From Candidatus Blautia faecipullorum (GTDB lineage Bacteria > Bacillota > Clostridia > Lachnospirales > Lachnospiraceae): DNA of 64,000 bases. The translations under genes were made by a program, and so were the position numbers. This document shows, in pieces, positions 15,695 to 23,374 of the stretch. The stretch is from positions 47,725 through 111,724 of the forward strand of contig DXEG01000060.1 of assembly GCA_019115125.1 (NCBI GenBank), written 5' to 3'. The notes below the pieces were generated by a model. That model was not told where the DNA came from. It searched no databases and saw only the letters and a program-made list of their open reading frames with translations. Within the stretch, counting starts at the first letter, position 1; the number at the start of each line of letters is the position of its first letter.

Positions 15695-16315
15695 TTAACG
15701 CAAATATTCAATATTTCCTGACTGTATATCGGTTATATGCTGTCTGATACGTTCTTCTGACCAATTCCACCATTTTATTTTAAGTAGAAAATCAATCGTT
15801 TCTTGGGTAAATCGTTTTCTTATAGGCTTTGCCGGAACACCACCGACGATTGTATATGGGGGAACGTCTTTAGTAACAACGGCGCGGGTTCCGATAACAG
15901 CACCGTCCCCAATCGTAACACCTGCTAAAATAACTGCTTCATAACCAATCCAAACATCATTTCCGATAATAATATTGCCTTTGTTATCCCACGCTTTTGT
16001 AATATCCTTTACATCTAAATTCCATTCTTCAAAAAATATGGGGAATGGATAGGTAGAAAGCGAAGATAAGCTGTGATTTGCACTATTAAATATGAATTTT
16101 GCTCCGCAGGCAATCGAACAAAATTTACCGATTATCAACTTATCCTGGTTGATTGGGTACTGGTATAAAACGTTATTCTTCTCAAAATCCTTTGGCTCTC
16201 TGACAAAATCGTTATACATTGTGTAATCACCAATTATGATATTAGGATTGCTGATGGCACCTTTCAAATAGACTGTTTCTTTGTCCTTTGAACGGGGATA
16301 AATCTTATGTGGCAT
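15695..16315 (-). CDS. CatB/Vat-family xenobiotic O-acetyltransferase
   Basis: The 206-aa protein is a left-handed beta-helix hexapeptide acetyltransferase: [35 protein letters not shown] with the catalytic His in ANH, and [33 protein letters not shown]. The family acetylates streptogramin A or chloramphenicol, but many gut members are untested, so drug specificity is open. The start at 16315 follows AAAGGAG; a longer frame to 16405 overlaps the upstream gene. It is 16 bp downstream of the CBAH-family gene and almost certainly co-transcribed. Confidence 0.75.
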   Translation of the reverse strand: MPHKIYPRSKDKETVYLKGAISNPNIIIGDYTMYNDFVREPKDFEKNNVLYQYPINQDKLIIGKFCSIACGAKFIFNSANHSLSSLSTYPFPIFFEEWNLDVKDITKAWDNKGNIIIGNDVWIGYEAVILAGVTIGDGAVIGTRAVVTKDVPPYTIVGGVPAKPIRKRFTQETIDFLLKIKWWNWSEERIRQHITDIQSGNIEYLR

Positions 16316-16331
16316 GACTGCTCCTTTCATG

Positions 16332-17036
16332 TTATGCAAAAGGAAAAGTAAATTTTTTGATATGCTCAAAGTGATTATTCTCTGTGTAATACACTGTTCG
16401 TTCATTTACAGAGTAAACAAATGAAACCCTGGTCGCCCACGCGCCCTCTTGCCGGACTGCGTAAAGTAGTGTAAATGCGTCGGGAACTGAAAATTCATTT
16501 TTACAGTTATCTAATAACTGTAAAGCCCGTTCATATCTGTCGTCACCTGACACAATAAAATTTCTCGTACTTTCTGGCTTCATCAAAGAATAATTCGTTA
16601 TTAAGGAATACTTACTCTGTTCTTCCCTGTAACCAATTCCCGGTTCAATTACTAAAGTGCGTCCATGCACATCAGACAACATTGCTTGCATAGTAGCGTC
16701 CGGCGCATAAACAATATTCTTTGATTTTACAATTTGAAGAACCTCATCAAAGGAAAACTGCGCCTTAATAAACTGTTCTGTTAAATCAGCAATCGTTATA
16801 TAGTTGTTGCCGCTTTGATACGCTCCGGTAGAATTGCCATGCACATATAATAGTGTTCCTACATTCCCATTTTGATTTATTCCATGATAAGAATGATAAA
16901 TTCCGTCCGGTCGCAAAATTCCAATATAGAAACGCTCTTTTTCTTTTATTACTTTATGCGTCCATACAGAAAGATCAATGTCAAAATTAAAGCCTGTTAT
17001 TATGTCGCTTCCGCGATAAACGAATCTGGTACACAT
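16332..17036 (-). CDS. Linear amide C-N hydrolase, choloylglycine hydrolase family
   Basis: The 234-aa protein begins Met-Cys-Thr-Arg-Phe, giving the N-terminal nucleophile Cys2 of the CBAH/Ntn family, followed by ITGFNFDID. It also has a central [15 protein letters not shown] and [13 protein letters not shown]. Family members cleave amide bonds in bile salts, penicillin V or acyl-homoserine lactones. At 234 residues it is shorter than classical bile salt hydrolases (about 320), so the substrate cannot be assigned. AAAGGCGG precedes the ATG. It forms a two-gene unit with the CatB/Vat-like enzyme. Confidence 0.65.
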   Translation of the reverse strand: MCTRFVYRGSDIITGFNFDIDLSVWTHKVIKEKERFYIGILRPDGIYHSYHGINQNGNVGTLLYVHGNSTGAYQSGNNYITIADLTEQFIKAQFSFDEVLQIVKSKNIVYAPDATMQAMLSDVHGRTLVIEPGIGYREEQSKYSLITNYSLMKPESTRNFIVSGDDRYERALQLLDNCKNEFSVPDAFTLLYAVRQEGAWATRVSFVYSVNERTVYYTENNHFEHIKKFTFPFA

Positions 17037-17133
17037 AGTAGCCGCCTTTCATAAAATCTTTGTATGCTTCGTTTTTATTTTACAGCCGTTCAGATGGAAA
17101 TTCTATATACTGTACGATACCGAAATGATTGGT

Positions 17134-17165
17134 ATAAAATAAGAGGCTGCACTTGGCAGCCCCTT
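17134..17165 (-). terminator. Terminator of the CD3324-family gene
   Basis: Arms at 17141-17150 and 17156-17165 pair over 10 bp with one G-T pair. A TTTTAT run follows on the minus strand, directly after the stop at 17170. Confidence 0.65.
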
Positions 17166-17169
17166 ACGG

Positions 17170-17433
17170 TTACTTTTGATATATGATCTTCCGAACAGCA
17201 TATAAAGACAAGCAATATTTTTCAGACAAACACTCCATAGAAATACCACTTTGATATTCCTCTTTTATCCGCTGATTGCGTTGCGCTAATTCCTGCCGGT
17301 AGCCAGAAACTTCTCCCCAACGCTTTTGCTGTTCCTGCGCAATAGGGACATAGATATATCCCCCTTGAACATAAGTCTGCAGCTCTTTTACCAATGCGTC
17401 CGGAAGAATAAATTGTGCATTTAGATATTTCAT
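17170..17433 (-). CDS. CD3324-family small protein
   Basis: The 87-aa protein starts MKYLNAQFILPDALVKELQT and has YVQGGYIYVP, a basic helical middle and a C-terminal helix-turn-helix-like segment (YQSGISMECLSEKYCLSLYA). It resembles the CD3324 family of clostridia, which has a likely DNA-binding C-terminus and no known function. AAGGAGG precedes the chosen ATG at 17433. Confidence 0.6.
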   Translation of the reverse strand: MKYLNAQFILPDALVKELQTYVQGGYIYVPIAQEQQKRWGEVSGYRQELAQRNQRIKEEYQSGISMECLSEKYCLSLYAVRKIIYQK

Positions 17434-17972
17434 GCGGGCTTCCTCCTTGATATGATAGTCAGGTTGCAAAGCCAGCATTTTTATTTTGCGACTATTTTAC
17501 TCCATGCAACCGTCGCAATCTACTGACTTTGCATGGAGAAAAGCTTTGTTTTTCTTTTTGGTGTTGATACACATATAAATCACTTCTTTCTGACTGACAC
17601 GATAATCTAGGACAAATAAAGTTTAGCACATTCTCGATCTTGTATCAATCTTGATTTATTCTCTCTCTTTGATATTTTTGACCTGTTCTCCGCAGTAAGT
17701 AATTGCATTTTACGGAAAGGATCCCCCTTTCCGCAACTTGTTCAATGATTTTTACGCAAAGGACACAAGCAAAAAGGTACGGACAATCAAGTCCGACTAC
17801 CATATGCGCCATGCAGGAATTACATGCAGGACGATATTTCATTGATCAGATCTTTGCCTTTATTATACGGCGCTATGGCCGGTTTGTCTATGTTTTTTTG
17901 ACTATGAAAATTTATGTGAATTTACACGATCTTACAGAAGGATTTTTTCCTTCACCTTAGGAAATCCCGGTC
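17434..17972. other. Intergenic stretch
   Basis: A 10-bp inverted repeat (17500-17509 and 17529-17538) could form a hairpin. A Cys-containing minus-strand frame at 17645-17842 has no clear ribosome binding site or family. I see nothing else I can support. Confidence 0.3.
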
Positions 17973-18001
17973 TTGTCTGCCGGATGACGATATGGTAATA
18001 T
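17973..18001 (+). promoter_or_regulatory. Promoter of the type I toxin mRNA
   Basis: TTGTCT (17973-17978) and TAATAT (17996-18001) are spaced by 17 bp. The transcript would begin near 18008, at the inverted repeat that frames the locus. Confidence 0.55.
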
Positions 18002-18008
18002 TGAGAAC

Positions 18009-18266
18009 AGGAACAACCGTGGTGCAGGGTGGCTGACCTCTATTCTTACATAGAATGGGGGTGGTGCTGATGGACAAGAAACCTTTCGATTTCAAAGACC
18101 TAATGGCTTTTGGAATGTTCATTCTGGCATTGCTGACATTCGTTTTTACGTTTATCAGATAATGTTTTAAGCATAGAAAACCACCCCGGAACTTTGGCGA
18201 GTTGGGGTGGTAATTCTATAAATTACTTTTACAATGAGGTCAACCACTTTGTGGGCGGTTGTTCCT
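18009..18266. repeat. Inverted repeat framing the type I toxin-antitoxin locus
   Basis: AGGAACAACCG and GTGGCTGACCTC at 18009-18040 recur in inverse complement at 18236-18266. The 5' ends of the toxin mRNA and the antisense RNA therefore share the same sequence. The 3' end of a full toxin mRNA could fold back on its own 5' end, a long-range fold known from type I toxin mRNAs. Confidence 0.6.
18070..18162 (+). CDS. Small hydrophobic toxin of a type I toxin-antitoxin system (holin-like)
   Basis: A 30-codon frame encodes MDKKPFDFKDLMAFGMFILA followed by LLTFVFTFIR: a charged start and one transmembrane helix, the form of Fst/TxpA and putative holin-like toxins. GGGGGTGGT lies just ahead of the ATG and is complementary to ACCACCCC in the downstream hairpin, so the ribosome site could be masked by RNA folding. 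Overexpressed relatives damage the membrane; here that is an inference. The promoter at 17973 and the opposing antisense RNA complete the module. Confidence 0.7.
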   Translation: MDKKPFDFKDLMAFGMFILALLTFVFTFIR

Positions 18267-18271
18267 TTTCT
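18175..18271 (-). ncRNA. Antisense RNA antitoxin
   Basis: On the minus strand TTGTGT (18301-18306), 17 bp, then TGC-TATATT (18278-18283) form an extended -10 promoter. The RNA would start near 18271 and end at the hairpin ACCACCCC/GGGGTGGT (18180-18187 and 18204-18211) followed by TTTT, about 95 nt. It overlaps the 3' part of the toxin transcript and would pair with it, as in par/fst, txpA and bsrG systems. The same DNA holds a second hairpin (18241-18261) with a T-rich tail on the plus strand, the likely end of the toxin mRNA. Confidence 0.65.
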
Positions 18272-18380
18272 ATCTTCAATATAGCACATCTGGCCGCAGG
18301 ACACAAGAATTTTTCTTTATTTGTTTGGATGATAAATGGAAAATTACTCAATAGCAACATTATGAATTTTTAAATATTTC

Positions 18381-19750
18381 TCAATCGTCTTTTAATTCCC
18401 AGTGTCCGTTAGATCCACGTCCCACATAACTTACATTGTCCATCTCTTTAATGTGACGTTTTATCGTTTTAGAGCTTACTCCAAGAGTCATTGCTATTTT
18501 TACTGTGCTAACTTTGCTGTCTTTTCTGATCAAGTTTACAATTTGATTTTCCAGTTTACTATTCTTCGCATCCTGAGGGACATTGCGAGGGACATCATAA
18601 TTCAGGTTTGGCATCACCACTGTAAACTGGTATCTATCCGACCGGAAAGAAGGCCGTTTATCGCTGCTATAATTTATCTGAAATTCATATCCGCTGATAA
18701 TCTTTCCGAAACCCCTGCCTTTACGTTCCATATAGCCAAGCCTATTCAGCACATCTGCAAGTACCGGATTCCTTCTGGTTGAAGGAACTGTAAGAGGATC
18801 CCGTTCCTGGATCAGAGAACCATCCGGCATCCCTCCCGGAGAATAAATCTCTAGCCTGTCATCATAGATATCAATATGGACCTCACTTCCATTTACCAGA
18901 TAGTCACGATGAGCCAACGCATTGATGAGTGCCTCATGATAGCTTCGTTCCACAAATTCCGGCATTTCCTCTCTGGAATTGGCAGTTTCCCTCCACATTA
19001 TCTTACAGTTTCGCTTGATAAATGCTTCTCCATTCTCAATGAGGGATATAATACTGCCTTCGTATTCCGCATCATCAAACGCATCAACTGTACCGCCGCT
19101 TTTATTCAGCCCATTCCATCTTGTACAAAATAACCTTGAACAATGAATTGGGCTTTCATCGGCAAGAAGCGCTCCGGCATTTGTCAGATATCCATGCTCA
19201 TTCGCCAAACCAAAGGAAATCAGATCTTTTTCGTCAAAACTGTTTCCTGTCCATTTCTTATATCTTTCCCTGAGCTTTGAAAAAGCATAATCCTCTGTCT
19301 TATAAGTAGAATCCTGAGAATCATAGGATGTATTCTTTCCCCTCAGTACAAGGCGTTTCAATTCCGTTGCCGTGGCTTTTACACTTTCATTTCCAATGCG
19401 GATATATGCCTCCAATACGCCATCCCCGGAATAATAGTATGGCGTTTCTTCCCCTTTATAGATATCAAGGATCAGTAAAACCTTTCCATCTTCTGTTTTA
19501 TAGAATCTGAGATGAAACTCCGGGATTGGATCTAATCTTGACTTGATAATTTCACCGATCTTTTCCGCATCCTTTTCCGGCTGAGCAAGCCCAACGATTT
19601 CCCATCATCAGAAATTCCAAAGATCAATACTCCGCCGGAAGTGTTGGCAAATGCACTGACACTTTTGCACCAGCTCTTTGGCTTCTTTTCTTCCAATGCA
19701 AGTTTTTTATCATATTCCGTTGCTTCCCCGATCAATTCAGTTATATTCAC
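18381..19750 (-). pseudogene. AlbA_2 (Schlafen-like) ATP-binding protein, frameshifted
   Basis: The N-terminal 60 codons from ATG at 19750 encode an AlbA_2 domain (SWCKSVSAFANTSGGVLIFG). After ISDDG the frame goes astray, while the rest continues in another frame: EIVGLAQPEKDAEKIGEII, SRLDPIPEFHLRFYK, then the 344-codon part with HEALINALAHRDYLVNGSEV, the GMPDG loop and a C-terminal winged helix (ASVTTIKRHIKEM-like). One missing base in the GGG run near 19603-19606 explains it. Such proteins are usually about 450-460 aa, possibly transcriptional regulators or defence proteins. A sequencing error is the alternative to a real mutation. Confidence 0.75.
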
Positions 19751-20141
19751 AATCTCACTCGCTTTCTATTCTTATATTCTATATATCACTTACTTCACAG
19801 CCATAGTCCGTTGCTGCAGGTTACTATAAACATCTCCCCACGATAAAACCATTGTACCATGCAACAGTTTTTTTATCACCCAAACCCTGTTTTTTGTTAC
19901 CTTTCCAAAGCTCTGTTCTTTCGGATCGTTCATCACCCGGATTTGATCAAAGCAGAATAGAAAAGGTAGAAGTACCATTATACCATTATAAATAAACCAA
20001 TATAACACACAGCCGATTGGAAAATCCAACCGGCTGTTTTCAGTTAGGATGACTCCATCCCCCAAGTTACCCCCTAAGTTACAAACCGTGATACAACCCA
20101 TGTTGCGACCTATGATACCGCTGCACAAAAGTATTTTTTCC
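19751..20141. other. Intergenic region beyond the integrase end, possible att/arm region
   Basis: A leftward hairpin (ACAGCCGGTTGG pairing with CCAATCGGCTGT, near 20007-20037) could terminate the integrase transcript. Direct repeats of GTAACTT followed by G-runs on the minus strand (about 20055-20085) resemble arm-type sites beside tyrosine recombinases. No core att duplication can be shown within the window. Confidence 0.35.
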
Positions 20142-20456
20142 TTACCCTTCCTTCAGTTTCTCTGCCATAGATACGAGCAGCGCCGCCATCTCCGGATTGG
20201 CCAAGATCTGCTTTAGAGTATCGGCATCCACGCCCTCCGGAAGCTGCGGAGCGTTCCCCGGCTGATTTTTGTGGATATCCGGGTTTGTCTCTTTCTGTTC
20301 ATAGAAGGTTTTCTCGAAAAGTTCCGCATTTTTCCGCCGGTCATCATCCAGGATGTGGGAATATACATTCAGCACCATATTTGCCTGGGAATGGCCGGAA
20401 TCTCCCTGGGTGGCCTTGATATCACCGCCATTGAGCTTCAGCTTATAGGTCACGGA
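20142..20456 (-). pseudogene. Tyrosine integrase, C-terminal fragment
   Basis: The frame starts at VTYKLKLNGGDIKATQGDSG, then HSQANMVLNVYSHILDDDRR, the C-terminal end of a phage/ICE tyrosine recombinase including the Tyr nucleophile in NVYSHI. The preceding catalytic part lies next door but in reverse orientation (20457-20677), and the N-terminal half is absent. The gene cannot make an active recombinase. Confidence 0.8.
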
Positions 20457-20677
20457 AAATCTTCCTTCCCAAAACAGTGGCGCTCATTCTGGTCCAATGG
20501 AAGGAAAAACAGAATGAGGAGAAGGAAATCCTGGGAGAAGAATATGCCGATTATAACCTGGTGATGGCGACAGCCTTTGGGATGCCTGTTGGAGAGGCCG
20601 TGATCCGAAGCGGATTAAAGAAACTGATAGAAGAAAATGATCTGCCGCCGGTCGTGATGCACAGCCTCCGGCATACC
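20457..20677 (+). pseudogene. Inverted internal segment of the same integrase
   Basis: Read on the plus strand this piece encodes KIFLPKTVALILVQWKEKQN through GEEYADYNLVMATAFG and PPVVMHSLRHT, the catalytic core including the HxLRHT box. RHT should run straight into SVTYKL, which is encoded at 20456 on the other strand, so the 221 bp have been flipped in place. A perfect 10-bp inverted repeat (GTCACGGAAA at 20449-20458, its complement at 20695-20704) flanks the region. Confidence 0.75.
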
Positions 20678-20812
20678 ACCAAGAAGGTCTCCCATTTCCG
20701 TGACAGTCATCCATTTCTTTTCAGAGGACAGTTTCCGGGCGTAAGAACTCTTTGCATCAATTTCCCGGATCAGATCCTGCAGTTCTTCTTCCGTATCTTC
20801 TTTTTTCTTCAT
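20678..20812 (-). pseudogene. Helix-turn-helix protein of the integrative element, N-terminal fragment
   Basis: From ATG at 20812 the frame encodes MKKKEDTEEELQDLIREIDA and WMTVTEMGDLLG, then ends at the inversion junction. It resembles the multi-HTH protein often encoded between excisionase and integrase in Lachnospiraceae elements. Everything after the first HTH is lost, together with the integrase N-terminus. Confidence 0.5.
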
Positions 20813-20859
20813 TCGATCACTCCCTTCCCCAACAACATATCATTTTTGCCGGGAAAGTT

Positions 20860-21075
20860 TTACACCGTCAATCCGGTTGTTTCCCCTTGAAGGGCACCGG
20901 CTGCCGGCTGCTTATCCAGCCATTCATCAAAGCTCTTTTTTGAGATCCGGTACTTGCCTCCTCCCAGCTGCACCCAACGGAATTCATTCTTCTTCAACAG
21001 ACTATAAACCGTAGGGCGGCTGACCCCCAGGATCTCCTGTAATTCTTTTACGGTATAGCATCTCTTTTCTGGCAT
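20860..21075 (-). CDS. Excisionase/MerR-like helix-turn-helix protein
   Basis: The 71-aa protein (YTVKELQEILGVSRPTVYSL, GGKYRISKKSFDEWL) is a typical excisionase-type winged helix that binds DNA arms and directs tyrosine recombinases toward excision. It appears intact, but the recombinase it would serve is destroyed, so the element is stranded. It lies at the right end of the accessory region, before the carbohydrate genes. Confidence 0.75.
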   Translation of the reverse strand: MPEKRCYTVKELQEILGVSRPTVYSLLKKNEFRWVQLGGGKYRISKKSFDEWLDKQPAAGALQGETTGLTV

Positions 21076-21241
21076 AACAAAAGCCCCTTTCTTTCAATAT
21101 GTATGGGAAGTCATAACTTCCTTCACATATCGAAAAGAAAGGAGCTTGTTTTACAAGGTCTCAGATTTACTTTCTCGTCTGCTCTGTCTTTTTCATGCTT
21201 TTCCCTTTTTAGTTGCTATAAATACGGACAGGGCCATTAAA

Positions 21242-23344
21242 TCAATGAAAAATACTTGCCCTGATATCTCTCGACGAGCTTCCAATTCTTACTTCCGTTC
21301 TCTCTAGACATTTTTCTGCCTGTATGCTTACAGTTTTCTCTTCCCCCGGCTTTAAAGAGACCTTCTCAAATCCCTTGAGCTCCTGTACCGGTTGGTCTGA
21401 TTTTCTGTCCACTGGCGCATAGTAGACCTGAACGGTCTCTTTTCCTTCCCTGTCTCCCATATTTTTCACCTTGCAGGTTATAATGATCTTCCCGTCTTTC
21501 TCCTGAATGGACGGATCAGAGTATTCGAATTCTGTATAGGACAGTCCATGTCCAAAGCAAAATTGCGGCTCTACGCCAAATGTATCATTGTAGCGGTATC
21601 CCACGAACACACCTTCCTTATAGCGCACCTTCTCTCCGCCCGGGAATTCCCCGATGGCATGAGCAGAGCAGTCTGTATGCTTCTTATAGAAGGTTTCCGG
21701 CAGCTTGCCTGACGGGTTCACCTCTCCGAACAGCACTTCCGCAAGGGCACTTCCGCCTTCCATGCCGGAATACCAGTTCCAAACTACGGTTAAAGCCTCT
21801 TCAATCCACTCTCCCATCTCCACCGGGCTACCGCCCATCAGGACGATCACTGTCTGAGGATTTACTTTCAGAAGTTCCCTAATCAGGACATCCTGCTCAT
21901 ATGGCAGCTTCATATCCTTCCTGTCGTTTCCCTCACTGTCATGCTCATGGTTCAGACCGCCGACAAAGATCACATCATCATACTGCGATGCCAGTGTAAC
22001 GGCTTCTCTGCGAAGAGCTTCTCTTTTCTTGAGCATCTTCTCATCTGTGTGATGTTCACGGACTTTTCCGCCGCCGTCTTCCAGGCTCGTTTCCTGCCAG
22101 TTTGTATCTGTCTCTTCCTGCTGCTCATTCCTGACGTAGCCCTGCGCGAACGTTACTTCTGTATTACCTCCTAAAAAGGAGCAGATGCCCATCAGCGGGG
22201 TAATCTCATAGAGCGCTTTGATCTCCGCGCTGCCTCCGCCCAGCGCATGCGTGCAATCTGCATTTTCCCCGATGACAAGAAGCTTCTTTGTCTCTTCCGG
22301 ATTCAGCGGAAGCCGCTTGTTGTCATTCTTCAGCAGGACAACAGACTCTCTTGCTGTGGCAAGCGCTTTTTCTCTGTGCCCGGGTGTGTTATAGCTTCCT
22401 CTTTTACGCTTACGGCTTCCAGGATGATGCTCATCTTCCATCATATGCAGGCGGAACATGAGCATCAGGATGCGCACGACCTTCTCATCCAGCACGCTCT
22501 CATCGATCTCTCCCGCTTCTATCTTTTCTTTCAGCGGCTCTGCCATATAGTAATCATCAAAGTTATCTGTCACTGACATCTCAATATCAAGCTGTGACTC
22601 TGCCGCCAGAGTGGTATCATGTACGCCGCCCCAGTCAGAAATCACCACCCCGTCATATTCCCATTCTTTCCTCAGGATATCTTCGAGCAGCCCCTTATGG
22701 TAATAACAGTGATCCCCATTCAGCCTGCTGTATGCCGCCATGATTGTGTATGATCCGGCTTCTTTCACCGCGTCATGGAATGCAGGGAGATAGATTTCCC
22801 TGAGCGCCTTTTCATCCACCTCGACATCTACCCACAGACGCTCTGTCTCCTGGTTATTTGCCGCGAAATGCTTCACGCAGGCAGCCACATCCCAGTTCTG
22901 TACGCCCCGGATAAACGGAACTACAAGCTCTTTCGTCAGATACGGATCCTCACTGAAATATTCGAAATTCCTCCCACATAACGGACTTCTCTTGATATTT
23001 ACTCCTGGACCGAGTATCACGTCTTTTCCGCGTCCTCTTGTCTCTTCACCGAGCACAGAGCCCGTATCATATGCAAGTTCTCTGTTCCAGGTAGCCGCAA
23101 GCGCACTGTTGCACGGAAGATAAGTGACCCGATCCGCTGATGTTCCGATAGGGTGCCAGGAGGACGGCTCAAAGTCCTGCCTGACCCCCATCGGTCCGTC
23201 GGACATCACAAGCGGGGGAATCCCCAGCCGCTCCACGCCCTTTGTCCGGAACAGTTCAGCCCCGTGTACCATACCGATCTTTTCATCCAGAGTGAGCTTC
23301 TTTACGAGCTCTTCCGCCCGGATTCTGTGTGTGTTCTCTTTCAT
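21242..23344 (-). CDS. GH3 beta-glucosidase
   Basis: The 700-aa cytoplasmic enzyme (no signal peptide) has the GH3 TIM barrel with KHF (158-160), the nucleophile Asp237 in VVISDWGG, a following alpha/beta sandwich (SVVLLKNDNKRLPL, GLNHEHDSEGNDR) and a fibronectin III-like C-terminus. It would hydrolyse short beta-glucosides taken up by the locus transporter. AAGGAGA precedes the ATG. It lies 30 bp downstream of the GH31 gene, so the two form an operon acting on related oligosaccharides. Confidence 0.85.
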   Translation of the reverse strand: MKENTHRIRAEELVKKLTLDEKIGMVHGAELFRTKGVERLGIPPLVMSDGPMGVRQDFEPSSWHPIGTSADRVTYLPCNSALAATWNRELAYDTGSVLGEETRGRGKDVILGPGVNIKRSPLCGRNFEYFSEDPYLTKELVVPFIRGVQNWDVAACVKHFAANNQETERLWVDVEVDEKALREIYLPAFHDAVKEAGSYTIMAAYSRLNGDHCYYHKGLLEDILRKEWEYDGVVISDWGGVHDTTLAAESQLDIEMSVTDNFDDYYMAEPLKEKIEAGEIDESVLDEKVVRILMLMFRLHMMEDEHHPGSRKRKRGSYNTPGHREKALATARESVVLLKNDNKRLPLNPEETKKLLVIGENADCTHALGGGSAEIKALYEITPLMGICSFLGGNTEVTFAQGYVRNEQQEETDTNWQETSLEDGGGKVREHHTDEKMLKKREALRREAVTLASQYDDVIFVGGLNHEHDSEGNDRKDMKLPYEQDVLIRELLKVNPQTVIVLMGGSPVEMGEWIEEALTVVWNWYSGMEGGSALAEVLFGEVNPSGKLPETFYKKHTDCSAHAIGEFPGGEKVRYKEGVFVGYRYNDTFGVEPQFCFGHGLSYTEFEYSDPSIQEKDGKIIITCKVKNMGDREGKETVQVYYAPVDRKSDQPVQELKGFEKVSLKPGEEKTVSIQAEKCLERTEVRIGSSSRDIRASIFH

Positions 23345-23374
23345 ATGACTTGTCTCCTTTTCTTCTATCTGTCT

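Noticed and set aside
17645-17842. 65-codon minus-strand frame with several Cys residues
   Set aside because: No convincing ribosome site, no family, and a competing frame reads equally well; possibly a decayed fragment.
19790-20128. 112-codon minus-strand frame beyond the integrase
   Set aside because: It spans a hairpin and direct repeats typical of the non-coding region next to an integrase.
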